A stretch of DNA of 64,000 nucleotides, taken from NCBI GenBank assembly GCA_032017425.1, contig DALZPW010000007.1; one strand, 5' to 3'. Position numbers and translations under genes: made by a program. This stretch comes from Faucicola tetraodonis. Its GTDB lineage: Bacteria; Pseudomonadota; Gammaproteobacteria; Pseudomonadales; Moraxellaceae. Below, piece by piece: positions 1 to 8,419 of this stretch; the first letter of the stretch is position 1; every line of letters starts with the position of its first letter. The notes beneath the pieces are model-generated. The model saw nothing but the letters and a program-made list of their open reading frames with translations, ran no database searches and had not been told where the DNA came from.

Positions 1-720
1 ATCCGAGTCGATGGACGTTTGCTACGCTATACCGCAGAAAATGAAAAACGCCGCCGTATCTTGATGTATTACAAGCCAGAAGGCGAAATTTGCTCAGCCC
101 ATGACCCAGAAGGTCGTCCCACGGTGTTTGAGCGCCTGCCACCCCTAAATCATGACCGCTGGGTAATGGTGGGTCGGTTGGACATCAACTCAACAGGTTT
201 ATTGCTATTTACCAATGATGGTGAACTGGCTCACCGTCTGATGCACCCATCAAATGAAATAGAGCGCGAATATGCGGTGCGTGTGATGGGCGAAGTCACC
301 CCTGAGATTATCTTAAATCTCAAACGAGGCGTCATGCTAGAAGATGGTATGGCACAGTTTGATGACATCGTTGAAAAAGGCGGTGAAGGTATCAATAAAT
401 GGTACCAAGTCAAACTCAAAGAAGGTCGCAATCGTGAAGTACGCCGCTTATTTGAATCGCAAGGCTTAAAAGTAAGCCGATTATTGCGTATCCGTTACGG
501 CTCTGTCAGTCTCCCAAGGGAGCTTCGCACGGGTCGTTATCTTGAACTAGATCGCCGTGAGATTGACACCTTAGCAGGACTTGTCAACATTCGCCCGCGC
601 CAAGGCACAGGGCTTTACGGCATTGCCAAACGCCGCCAAGAACGCTTTGAGAAAAAACCGCTAAAAGCGCGCCGTGGGGGTCATCACTTACGCCGCGATA
701 AAGAAAAAAGAAGCAGCTAA
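1..720 (+). CDS. rluB: 23S rRNA pseudouridine synthase RluB (5' end outside window)
   Basis: The reading frame is open from base 1, so the gene begins upstream and about 239 C-terminal residues are visible. RluB makes the pseudouridine near position 2605 of 23S rRNA. The RsuA/RluB/E/F signature GRLDINSTGLLL is present; its Asp is the catalytic nucleophile of this family. It is followed by the conserved stretch with EREYAVRV and by GRNREVRRLFE. The N-terminal S4 domain lies mostly outside the window. The C-terminus is a basic tail rich in Lys and Arg, common in RluB. An internal TTG at position 19 should not be taken as the start. A strong hairpin terminator follows. RluB rather than RluE or RluF is preferred because of the basic tail; the subfamily is less sure than the family. 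Confidence 0.9.
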   Translation: MRVDGRLLRYTAENEKRRRILMYYKPEGEICSAHDPEGRPTVFERLPPLNHDRWVMVGRLDINSTGLLLFTNDGELAHRLMHPSNEIEREYAVRVMGEVTPEIILNLKRGVMLEDGMAQFDDIVEKGGEGINKWYQVKLKEGRNREVRRLFESQGLKVSRLLRIRYGSVSLPRELRTGRYLELDRREIDTLAGLVNIRPRQGTGLYGIAKRRQERFEKKPLKARRGGHHLRRDKEKRSS

Positions 721-751
721 CCGCTATAAAACTCACAAAAAAGAAAGTTAT

Positions 752-783
752 AAAAAAAGCGTATCAAATTGATACGCTTTTTT
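752..783. terminator. Bidirectional Rho-independent terminator between rluB and the convergent gene
   Basis: The arms AAAAAAGCGTATC and GATACGCTTTTTT form a 13-bp perfect stem around a 5-base loop, with A and T runs on either side, so it can stop transcription from both directions. Confidence 0.88.
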
Positions 784-816
784 CATTTTAATATACCAAT
801 GTTAATCTACCATCAA

Positions 817-1539
817 CTACGTGCGATTTTTGACATAGCGGTAAGTTGACGCAAATTGCTGGCTGACTTCATTAAACATCTCATTGAGCAATTCATCTAA
901 TTGCCGATTGACCCGAGCCAATACCTCAATGAGCATCTCGCCTGCGGTCATATCCCCCTGAATTTTTTGATTGAGCTGACTGGGATGATATTTGGCAATT
1001 TGGTCATACTGGTGTACTGCTTCAGGAATCGTCTGCTCAATTAAGCGATTGACCACAAACTTATTTTCAGTCAACCATTGGTTTTGCGGGTGGTCTGGTT
1101 GGTTGACTGACTGACTTTGGTCGCGTTGCCACTCCTGATAACGAATGAGTTTGTCATGGATGGTATCAAGCAGCATTACGGCAGCTGTTGGCATACGTTC
1201 AATTGACGCGCCATCAATACCCAAAATCGAAGGTGAAGATAATCGCGGTTGTTGATTTTTTGCTTTAAACCATTTTTTATTGCTTGCATTTTTGCTAGCA
1301 CGTGGCATTAAGTTAAAACGGCTATCACTACCGAAAGTATTGGGAATTGGCAGGGTTGATTGGTACGCCAATCGCATGGTTTTCGGTTTTGCCGGCGATG
1401 CGGTGGGCGGCACGGAATATTGAGACATACCGACCTCAATACCCGCCATATCATGCAGTTTATACCAAGCCAGCCTTATCCATCGATACACCAAAAAGCT
1501 TATCAATACAGTCAACAATATACCGAGCAAAATATTCAT
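817..1539 (-). CDS. Membrane-anchored protein of unknown function
   Basis: This 240-residue protein is not recognised. Residues 2 to about 21 form one hydrophobic segment followed by Arg and Lys, so the rest (about 215 residues) is predicted cytoplasmic. Residues 40-130 are low in hydrophobics and rich in Ser, Pro, Lys and Asn, and look like a flexible linker. The C-terminal 110 residues are predicted largely helical, with several Gln- and Leu-rich stretches (for example LARVNRQLDELLNEMF). It lies last in a minus-strand group after rpe and two small membrane proteins, about 185 bases downstream of the nearest one. A ZipA-like layout (N-terminal anchor, linker, soluble domain) was considered, but no ZipA sequence motif is visible. 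No function is proposed. Confidence 0.7.
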   Translation of the reverse strand: MNILLGILLTVLISFLVYRWIRLAWYKLHDMAGIEVGMSQYSVPPTASPAKPKTMRLAYQSTLPIPNTFGSDSRFNLMPRASKNASNKKWFKAKNQQPRLSSPSILGIDGASIERMPTAAVMLLDTIHDKLIRYQEWQRDQSQSVNQPDHPQNQWLTENKFVVNRLIEQTIPEAVHQYDQIAKYHPSQLNQKIQGDMTAGEMLIEVLARVNRQLDELLNEMFNEVSQQFASTYRYVKNRT

Positions 1540-1724
1540 CTATACGCCCTAACAGCTTGTCTATCAATAACAGCCTGCCTATAAAAAGCAAATATAGCAC
1601 TACTATGATTGCAACTGTTTAGAAATTCAAGCATGTTAGCGTTGGCTAAGCCTAAAAATTCATCGGTCAAAAAAAGTATTGCACAAAACTGTTAGCTGTT
1701 AACTGTTACCCTAAATCGTGATGT

Positions 1725-2045
1725 TTACATGGTATGCCAATAGCGAAGTTTATTGATTTCAAATAAGAATGCCACAAACATGCCGAGATAATACGCCAAT
1801 TTAAGCTCAAAACTGTCATCCCGTAACTTAAAAGGTAATGCGCAAAGGGTGACGGCAAGCGGAATCCACAATAGCATAAACACCCAATTTTCGATGACAT
1901 TGAGCCAGCCTTGCATTCCCTTGCTACTGCGTAAAGCCGCCAACCCTAACAACAAGCAGGCAACTATCAGTGTGTTGATTAAGCCTTTTGGAAGATTGCT
2001 GGGATAAATCGATAATTCTTGCTTAGTATAATGTGGCAATGCCAT
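1725..2045 (-). CDS. Small integral membrane protein, about three TM segments
   Basis: This 106-residue protein has hydrophobic segments at about residues 22-40, 50-70 and 80-97. The family is not recognised. Its first half resembles the neighbouring protein at 2155-2463: both have a P-S-x-x-P-K-G-L motif before TM1, an LLGLA core inside TM1, and a W-x-x-I-P-L-A or W-L-G-I-P-L-A motif in TM2. That suggests an old tandem duplication. It is read in the same direction as rpe and the other small protein and probably shares their transcript. Function is unknown. Confidence 0.65.
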   Translation of the reverse strand: MALPHYTKQELSIYPSNLPKGLINTLIVACLLLGLAALRSSKGMQGWLNVIENWVFMLLWIPLAVTLCALPFKLRDDSFELKLAYYLGMFVAFLFEINKLRYWHTM

Positions 2046-2154
2046 TCAATAAATTCCTAAATAATTACTGAGGATTGGTGTTATGTATAGCGTCAATGTC
2101 TAGCATCAATTTGTGGCGTTAATGTCTTGGGGTACCGACTCACCGAGCGAACCG

Positions 2155-2463
2155 TTACGAATATGCCGCCATCATCCATAGCATCGCCACACAGCTAAAT
2201 AACAAACCCAAGGTTAATGCATTGCGATTTTGAATCGGTGCACGCCCTGAGTAGCGATTTAACACCTGTGAACCCACGACAAAAGCCAGTGGGATACCCA
2301 ACCAAAAAATCGCAATGGTACTCACCAGTGAGGGCAGCATTGATGATAAACTATCGCCAAACATCAACCTAAACCCAAAACCTGCCAACCCTAGCAACAC
2401 AGCAAATATTGCCAGTCCAATTGTCAGACCTTTGGGTACTAAAGACGGGGATTGAACGTCCAT
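2155..2463 (-). CDS. Small integral membrane protein, related to the next gene downstream
   Basis: This protein has 102 residues from the ATG at 2463, which is chosen over the ATG at 2484 because AAGGAAATTGGT places a Shine-Dalgarno sequence at the right distance before it. Three hydrophobic segments are visible at about residues 14-32, 43-63 and 83-100. It lies 35 bases after the rpe stop codon and so is probably co-transcribed with rpe. It shares the PS-PKGL/LLGLA/WLGIPLA pattern with the following gene. The family and function are not recognised. Confidence 0.68.
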   Translation of the reverse strand: MDVQSPSLVPKGLTIGLAIFAVLLGLAGFGFRLMFGDSLSSMLPSLVSTIAIFWLGIPLAFVVGSQVLNRYSGRAPIQNRNALTLGLLFSCVAMLWMMAAYS

Positions 2464-2498
2464 ACCAATTTCCTTGTGTATCATGGCTTGTGTAGCAT

Positions 2499-3257
2499 TT
2501 ACGCTGGCAAGCGACCGACCAAAGCCAGTTCGGCACGCATCGCGTCAATCGCTTGGCGATAATCAGGTTGGTTAAATATCGCTGAACCTGCGACAAACAT
2601 ATCAGCCCCTGCTTCGGCAACTGCACGAATATTACTGGCTTTGATACCGCCATCGACTTCAAGGCGAATATTGCGACCCGATAGCCTAATCATTTCGCGC
2701 ACCGCTTCTATTTTTTTGAGGGTACCATCAATAAATGCTTGCCCACCAAACCCTGGGTTAACACTCATCAATAAAATCTGGTCAACTTTATCCATCACAT
2801 AGTCTAGATAGTGTAGCGGCGTGGCAGGATTCAGCACCAGTCCACAGTCAGCGCCGCCATCTTTGATGAGTTGTAACGAGCGATCGACATGTTGCGTGGC
2901 TTCTGGATGAAAGGTAATGATGCTAGCGCCCGCTTTTAAGAACTGCTCAATCATACTATCAACTGGTGACACCATCAAATGCACATCTATCGGCGCAGTT
3001 ACCCCATAATCACGCAGCGCCTGACAAATCATGCTACCAAAGGTCAAATTTGGGACATAATGATTGTCCATCACGTCAAAATGCACCACATCCGCACCTG
3101 CGGCAATAACCTTCTCGACCTCCTCGCCCAGACGGGCAAAATCTGCCGACAAAATCGAAGGGGCAATCAAAAATTGGCTATCATTATTTGGATGGGCAAA
3201 TTTATTAGGGGCTTGTTTAGGTGAGTCTTCAAGAATTTCAGACTGGTTCATCGTCAT
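2499..3257 (-). CDS. rpe: Ribulose-phosphate 3-epimerase
   Basis: Rpe interconverts D-ribulose 5-phosphate and D-xylulose 5-phosphate in the cytoplasmic pentose phosphate pathway. The TIM-barrel motifs are clear: IAPSILSADFARLGEE near residue 31, the metal-binding His-x-Asp in VVHFDVMDNHYVPNL near 58-70, DVHLMV near 92, MSVNPGFGGQAFI near 165, EVDGGI near 199 and AGSAIF near 221. At 252 residues it is longer than the usual 220-225 because of a polar N-terminal extension of about 28 residues. Starts at 3257 or 3251 (two ATGs) are both possible, and an internal start closer to the first strand cannot be excluded. The two small membrane proteins follow it on the same strand. Confidence 0.95.
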   Translation of the reverse strand: MTMNQSEILEDSPKQAPNKFAHPNNDSQFLIAPSILSADFARLGEEVEKVIAAGADVVHFDVMDNHYVPNLTFGSMICQALRDYGVTAPIDVHLMVSPVDSMIEQFLKAGASIITFHPEATQHVDRSLQLIKDGGADCGLVLNPATPLHYLDYVMDKVDQILLMSVNPGFGGQAFIDGTLKKIEAVREMIRLSGRNIRLEVDGGIKASNIRAVAEAGADMFVAGSAIFNQPDYRQAIDAMRAELALVGRLPA

Positions 3258-3749
3258 TGTCCGTCAGCTTTGATTAAAAAGTGCGGATATTTTAGCAAAG
3301 ATTATTTTAAAAAACTTCGACTATTTGGTGACTATTATTTGGTAGCTATTATTTGGTGACTATAACTATTGACAGCGATTATTTGCTGTCCGTGAAAATA
3401 AATCTGCCATAAGCCTTGCAGAATTTGCATTTAAGTAGTCAAAACAAGCAAAAAACAAGGTAGCTAGACTATGCTAAATTAGGCTAGATTATGATTGATA
3501 AGTACCAAAAAAGATAAAACCCAAGTCTTAGGGCAATAGACTTGGGTTTTAGGGCACTTCATGTCAACTATGTTATTATTATTGGCTTTCCATGATATTA
3601 CTCATCCTGAGCGTCTCAACACTACCATTCCTTGGTATCATCCTTGTGTTGATGAGTTCATTGTAGGTTGTTGCACCGTTGGTTACTAGCCGCAAAAGGC
3701 GGAATCTGTTGTAAGCAAATGCTTACATGGAGTTTTAGCTTGCCCGCTG
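3258..3749. other. Intergenic region between rpe and the EEP-family gene
   Basis: There is no supported gene here. The region holds a strong terminator at 3516-3550. An imperfect tandem repeat of the 14-mer CTATTATTTGGTAG/GA covers about 3332-3359, with partial copies on either side. An 18-bp near-perfect palindrome (TGTAAGCA-AA-TGCTTACA) lies at 3710-3727, just downstream of the EEP gene stop codon. The A+T-rich stretch next to the rpe start is the likely site of its promoter, but no convincing -35/-10 pair was fixed. Confidence 0.6.
3516..3550. terminator. Hairpin terminator
   Basis: The arms AAAACCCAAGTCT and AGACTTGGGTTTT make a perfect 13-bp stem around a 9-base loop. The arms carry A and T runs, so it works in either direction. 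It most likely ends the minus-strand transcript of the EEP-family gene before rpe. Confidence 0.85.
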
Positions 3750-4880
3750 CTAACTTTCGCATGCGCCTGTCAATAATTTGCTAGCATCATTAGCGCTATC
3801 AGTCTGAGCTTCCGATAGCTTTTCGCCTTCTTTAGCGCCCTCTTTGATGGTTTCTTTCGCCTCTTGGTGATCGGCGATGCTTGGCAAAGGTTCAGGCTGC
3901 TCATCCATGACTTCAGGTTCATATTGTAAAGTAGTGAGCACGGGAAAATGGTCAGAGCCAATGTTCGGCATACGCGCCATCGATACCAGCGTGAAGTGAT
4001 TGCTGTGAAAAACATGGTCAAGCGCCCAGCGTAAAAATGGGTAACTGGCATGAAAGGTATTGATGAATTTGCGCCCAATGCGGGGATCTAGTAGCCCTGA
4101 GATACGCTGGAACATGCGTGTGGTATGCGACCACGCCACATCGTTCAGATCACCTGCAACAATCACCGTCAAATCGTTGGCGTTGATGTGCTTGCCTACC
4201 ATTAACAGCTCAGCATCCCGTGTCACCGATTTATCCGCTTCGGTTGGACTCGGTGGCATGGGGTGCAAGCAGTATAGCCAAACAACTTTTCCCATGGCTA
4301 GGCGAACTTGGGTATGAATCGATGGGATATCATCAACCACCAGATATTTTACTTGGGGATTGATAAGCTCAAGCTTTGAGTACAAATGCATACCATATAA
4401 GTTATCGAGTGGCACTTTGACGTTAAATGGATAGTTAGCTTCGATTGGGCTTAAAGCGTCTTGCCACGCTTGGTCAGTTTCGAGCGTCAATACAATATCG
4501 GGTTGATGGGTATGGATAAGGTCAATCAAAGCTTGTTTATTTGGATTGGTCGTCAACACATTGGCAACCAACAATTTCACTTGATAATCGCGTGATTTTG
4601 GCTGTGCCGTTTGCACTTGTTTCTTCCACAAAAACGTATAAGGCAACACCATGTACGCTTGCATAGCCAGTGCAATAATGAGCAGTAAAATCAATCCCAT
4701 CTGCCAACGACTGTCAAAAGCGCCCAGCCAAAGTAAGCCAATGAGCGCCACTACCCCCAAAAAAATCAATTGATTTCTGGGAAAATCAGCAATCCTAAAC
4801 CACCATTCAAACCTAGGGATGGTTGCCCAAAAAGTTGCAAAAACCACAAAACCTGCTAGCAACTGTAACAACAGCGTCAT
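3750..4880 (-). CDS. Membrane-tethered endonuclease/exonuclease/phosphatase (EEP) family protein
   Basis: The protein has 376 residues. Three hydrophobic segments cover about residues 4-20, 37-54 and 61-83, followed by an EEP fold. Catalytic-site residues of the DNase I/AP-endonuclease-like superfamily are visible: Asn107 in VANVLTTN, Glu134 in LTLETD, Asp244 and Asn246 in AGDLNDVAWS, Asp288 in LDHVF, and Asp310-His311 in GSDHFPV. Bacterial members of this three-TM EEP family are usually annotated only as hydrolases; the substrate could be a nucleic acid, a phospholipid or a sugar phosphate. After the fold there is an unusual acidic, Glu/Lys/Ala-rich tail of about 55 residues. It stands alone, divergent from asd, with a terminator downstream. 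The fold assignment is firm and the substrate is unknown. Confidence 0.85.
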   Translation of the reverse strand: MTLLLQLLAGFVVFATFWATIPRFEWWFRIADFPRNQLIFLGVVALIGLLWLGAFDSRWQMGLILLLIIALAMQAYMVLPYTFLWKKQVQTAQPKSRDYQVKLLVANVLTTNPNKQALIDLIHTHQPDIVLTLETDQAWQDALSPIEANYPFNVKVPLDNLYGMHLYSKLELINPQVKYLVVDDIPSIHTQVRLAMGKVVWLYCLHPMPPSPTEADKSVTRDAELLMVGKHINANDLTVIVAGDLNDVAWSHTTRMFQRISGLLDPRIGRKFINTFHASYPFLRWALDHVFHSNHFTLVSMARMPNIGSDHFPVLTTLQYEPEVMDEQPEPLPSIADHQEAKETIKEGAKEGEKLSEAQTDSANDASKLLTGACES

Positions 4881-5211
4881 TGTCTATCCTTTCATGTTAT
4901 ATTGCGGTTCACATTGGTCAATATTAGCTTTTTATCATCAGCTTCTTATCATTAGCTAGTTATCAATAGCATGGCGATATAGTAGCCACAAAAATATGGC
5001 TGATAAATTGCAGTTGTGTTGCCAAACGCTATTTTTCACCCTGACATCGCTATCAGCCTACCATCTATAGCTAAATAGATGCCCCATGTAAAAAAAAATT
5101 CACTTGCAAAACATTACAAATACAGGCAAGGTAACAGGTTACTAATTGAAAAATCAATGTGGATTTTCTGCACTATTTATTTTATTTTGTTTACAGTAAG
5201 GAAGGGTTATC
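4881..5211. other. Divergent regulatory region between the EEP gene and asd
   Basis: No gene is supported; an open frame entering asd from about 5079 is out of frame with it. The region is A+T rich and contains degenerate repeats of the type AGCTT/AGCTAG-TTATCA at about 4927-4970. A ribosome-binding site AAGGAAGG sits just before the asd ATG. I found no lysine riboswitch-like structure. Confidence 0.5.
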
Positions 5212-6354
5212 ATGAGTCAGCTACGCGTAGGTTTGGTCGGATGGCGTGGAATGGTCGGTTCGGTATTAATGCAACGTATGATGGATGAAAACGACTTTGA
5301 AGGGATTACCCCAGTGTTTTTCTCTACCAGTAATGCCGGTGGTGATGCCCCTACCCCAAATGGCATTGCCCCTAGCAAGCTTGAAGATGCGCATGACTTA
5401 GCGGCTTTAGCGGCTTGTGATGCCATTATTACCTGTCAAGGCGGTGACTATACTAAAGAAGTCCATCAACCGCTACGTGATAAAGGCTGGACAGGTTACT
5501 GGATTGATGCAGCAAGCACCCTGCGTATGGCGGACAATAGCGTCATCGTCCTAGACCCAGTCAACCGCAATGTCATTGATGACGCTATCAAAAATGGTCA
5601 AAAAGACTTTATCGGTGGTAACTGTACAGTATCTTTGATGTTGATGGCGATTGGCGAGTTGTTCAAACGTGATTGGGTTGAATGGGTATCTGCGATGACT
5701 TACCAAGCGGCAAGTGGGGCGGGCGCCAACAACATGCGTGAGCTTATCAAGGGCATGGGCTACATTCATGATGGCGTTGCAGACGAACTCAATAACCCGG
5801 CAGGCGCAATTTTAGAGATTGACCGTAAAGTAGCCGAATTACAACGTAGCAGCGACTTCCCAAAACAATACTTTGGTGCACCGCTTGCTGGTAGCTTAAT
5901 TCCATACATTGATGTACAACTAGAAAACGGTCAATCAAAAGAAGAATGGAAAGGCTGTGTTGAAACTAATAAAATCTTAGGCAATGATGCAGACAAGACG
6001 AATGCCAACATTGTGCCGATTGATGGTATCTGCGTGCGTATCGGTGCCATGCGTTGTCACTCACAAGGCTTGACCATCAAACTAAAAAAAGACATCCCTC
6101 TAGAAGAAATTGAAGCTGCGCTTCGTAACAGTGGTAATGAGTGGCTAGATGTAGTAGAAAATGACAAATCTGCATCGGTTGAGCGTTTAACCCCAGTCGC
6201 GGTCACTGGCACCCTTAAAGTTGCCGTAGGTCGTCTTCGCAAGATGAATCTAGGTGGCGAGTATTTATCTGCCTTTACCGTGGGTGATCAGTTGTTATGG
6301 GGCGCGGCAGAGCCACTACGCCGCACACTTGCGATTATCCGCAATCAATTATAA
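5212..6354 (+). CDS. asd: Aspartate-semialdehyde dehydrogenase
   Basis: Asd reduces aspartyl phosphate to aspartate semialdehyde with NADPH. This is the branch-point step for lysine/diaminopimelate, threonine and methionine. The N-terminal dinucleotide-binding motif is VGWRGMVGSVL. The active-site Cys lies in FIGGNCTVSLMLM near residue 139, and the catalytic His is in RIGAMRCHSQGL near residue 283. At 380 residues it matches the long gammaproteobacterial form. AAGGAAGGG supports the ATG at 5212. It is monocistronic, with its own terminator, and stands upstream of fimV as in Pseudomonas. Confidence 0.97.
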   Translation: MSQLRVGLVGWRGMVGSVLMQRMMDENDFEGITPVFFSTSNAGGDAPTPNGIAPSKLEDAHDLAALAACDAIITCQGGDYTKEVHQPLRDKGWTGYWIDAASTLRMADNSVIVLDPVNRNVIDDAIKNGQKDFIGGNCTVSLMLMAIGELFKRDWVEWVSAMTYQAASGAGANNMRELIKGMGYIHDGVADELNNPAGAILEIDRKVAELQRSSDFPKQYFGAPLAGSLIPYIDVQLENGQSKEEWKGCVETNKILGNDADKTNANIVPIDGICVRIGAMRCHSQGLTIKLKKDIPLEEIEAALRNSGNEWLDVVENDKSASVERLTPVAVTGTLKVAVGRLRKMNLGGEYLSAFTVGDQLLWGAAEPLRRTLAIIRNQL

Positions 6355-6795
6355 ACCCAAGGATTTATAAAAAACACGCTGATTAGGGCGTGTTTTTTTA
6401 TGCCTGAGTAGATAAACCTTATAGTGTTAATGCGTTATTTACCCCTAAAAAACGCCATGACCAGTAGACAGGGATTGCCATTATTAGGGTATTGTCAGGG
6501 TATTGATAGTACAGTGTCATTATCCAAGCATCAATCTACCCATAAAGTGATATCAACAGCGGGCTTTATCCCAAGCTTTGTGCCAATAATAAGCGAGTCA
6601 GGCTATTGAGAGTTTTGGACAAAAAGTGTAAAGTTGAGCAGATAATTTGACTGAAACTTTTGTCAAGTTGTTGGACTATCGATTAATTCGATGTTTGAAT
6701 ATTGCCTGTCGGTATATTGACTACCATGCGACCACACAAGTAGGCATTTTTTAACACCCCTAACTAGGCTATGATACCTTCAGCAAGGATTTTTT
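6355..6795. other. Intergenic region between asd and the FimV N-terminal gene
   Basis: It holds the asd terminator at 6369-6399. A TTG-initiated 61-codon frame at 6424-6609 has no ribosome-binding site and no recognisable protein character and is not called. A TATGAT-like -10 element lies at about 6770 upstream of the fimV start at 6796, without a good -35. Nothing else was seen. Confidence 0.5.
6369..6399 (+). terminator. asd Rho-independent terminator
   Basis: The stem AAAAAACACGC / GCGTGTTTTTT with an 8-base loop and a T run lies 15 bases after the asd stop codon. Confidence 0.88.
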
Positions 6796-8274
6796 ATGTC
6801 TTGGCAAAAATACTCTGTACACTTGGTATTGGGTTTTCCCTTATCGCTTCCGATTGTCGCTTATGCCGTCAATATTGGCGATACATATGTACAAACCCAA
6901 CAAAACCAACCTTTAAACGCCAGTATTAATGTCAGTGATATCAATCCAAGAACTTTTTCTGTCACAGTCGCCCAAGCTGATGTGTATCGCCAGCTAGGTT
7001 TGTCAAAAGATGCCGATATTCAAATCAAATTTGTCCCAACCAGTAGCAATGGCGGTCAGATTGTACTGACCACCAAACGTGCGATTAATGCCCCATTTAC
7101 CGATGTGGTGCTCAATATCACGGAAAATGGCGTGACCAAAACGCTGCCAAAAACCTTGTTGATGCCCATTGACAGCGCACAAAAAATCACCACGCAAGCC
7201 AATACCACGGCTTTGCAATCACCTGCGCAAAACATCATCATAGGTTCGGCTAATCCTGTGCAGTTGCCTGTTATGTCGCCCGACCCTATGCCCCTGCAGC
7301 CGATAACATTGCCATCAACCACCATCAACCAGCTGCCTAATTTGACTACGCCTAATTTACCTACGACTGGTATGCCAGTTGGCGCTACCCCAATGACGCT
7401 GTCTAGCGAAAACAGTGACTACCTGCGTATCCAAGAGACGCGAACGGTTCGAGCTATTCGGCCAAATGGCACTGTCTATAATCCAGCTGTGCCACAAACG
7501 CAAAACCCCATCCAAACAAACACCGCAGATAATCAATTGCCAAGCCCAGCAGCTATTTATGGCAACCAACCTTTAGACAAATCCAAATCCAAATCTAAAT
7601 CTAAGTATAGCGCCAAGAACCCGCAAATCATTGGTGAGACAACCACTTATACACTACAGCGCAATGACAACCTTTGGACCATCGCCAATAACATCGCAGC
7701 GGCAAACCGCAAAGATGTCGATCAAGTGATGGCAGATATCATGGCAGCCAACCCGACCGCGTTCCCCGATAATGACCCAACCAAACTTGTCGCCAATACC
7801 CAATTGCAAATCCCAAAATATAAAGTAGTCCCTTCACAAATTGGGATAAAATCGGCCAATAAAGCGCGACAACGATATCGTCAAAACAAAAAACGTGTCG
7901 CAAGCAAAAAATCTGTCATCGCACCAAAATCTGCTGCCAAGCAACCAGCCACCCTAACAACTACAAAAAAGACACTTAAAGCACAAAAAACACCGCGGCC
8001 ATACGCAGCGACTAAAAAATCTGAAATGACCATCATCGCGCCTAATCATACCAGTGGTTCAGTACAAGGTCAGAGCACCAACAACAAGATAGGCAAAGCA
8101 ATGCCATCCCAAGTAGCGGCGCAAGTGCAGCAAAAACGCCAAGCCACCGCCCAGCAAGCCACTAAAGTTAACAAACTCAATCAAGACTTAGTAGGCGCGG
8201 AAAATCGCTTGAAAATACAAAACACCAAGCTTGCCCAATTAGAAAAACGCTTAAAAGAGTTAAACAAAAAATAA
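6796..8274 (+). CDS. fimV: FimV N-terminal half: periplasmic LysM protein (split FimV)
   Basis: FimV is the polar hub and peptidoglycan-binding protein needed for type IV pilus assembly in Pseudomonas and relatives. This 492-residue product covers only the periplasmic part. Residues 1-24 are a signal peptide ending in AYA, then the FimV N-terminal domain (about 25-125, starting VNIGDTYV). A Pro/Thr-rich linker follows, then a basic KSKSKSKSK run near 261-269 and a LysM domain at about 283-345 (TYTLQRNDNLWTIANNIA to TQLQIPKYKV). A Lys-rich region and a C-terminal coiled coil (about 440-490) end the protein. It stops before any membrane segment. The missing TM, acidic cytoplasmic region and FimV C-terminal domain are encoded by the next gene, 145 bases on. 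Two in-frame stops close this frame, so simple read-through is not expected. Confidence 0.85.
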   Translation: MSWQKYSVHLVLGFPLSLPIVAYAVNIGDTYVQTQQNQPLNASINVSDINPRTFSVTVAQADVYRQLGLSKDADIQIKFVPTSSNGGQIVLTTKRAINAPFTDVVLNITENGVTKTLPKTLLMPIDSAQKITTQANTTALQSPAQNIIIGSANPVQLPVMSPDPMPLQPITLPSTTINQLPNLTTPNLPTTGMPVGATPMTLSSENSDYLRIQETRTVRAIRPNGTVYNPAVPQTQNPIQTNTADNQLPSPAAIYGNQPLDKSKSKSKSKYSAKNPQIIGETTTYTLQRNDNLWTIANNIAAANRKDVDQVMADIMAANPTAFPDNDPTKLVANTQLQIPKYKVVPSQIGIKSANKARQRYRQNKKRVASKKSVIAPKSAAKQPATLTTTKKTLKAQKTPRPYAATKKSEMTIIAPNHTSGSVQGQSTNNKIGKAMPSQVAAQVQQKRQATAQQATKVNKLNQDLVGAENRLKIQNTKLAQLEKRLKELNKK

Positions 8275-8419
8275 TACAGCGCGTGGATGATATTGCCTGC
8301 GTGCTGTGTCATTTCATAACGTACAACAAATTTGTGGTGATTCATTAGTCGCATAAAGCGGTAGTTTATATCTTGCTATGCCCTAATGATAACTATCTAA
8401 CGTAACGATGAGGTGAAAG

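Noticed and set aside
1347..1622. Plus-strand frames opposite the unknown membrane-anchored gene
   Set aside because: They overlap the TM-encoding 5' part of the minus-strand gene and have no ribosome-binding site.
4881..5211. Lysine riboswitch upstream of asd
   Set aside because: The conserved core elements are not seen; only A+T-rich sequence and short repeats.
6424..6609. 61-codon frame after asd
   Set aside because: TTG start, no ribosome-binding site, no protein-like pattern, in a region with an asd terminator just before it.
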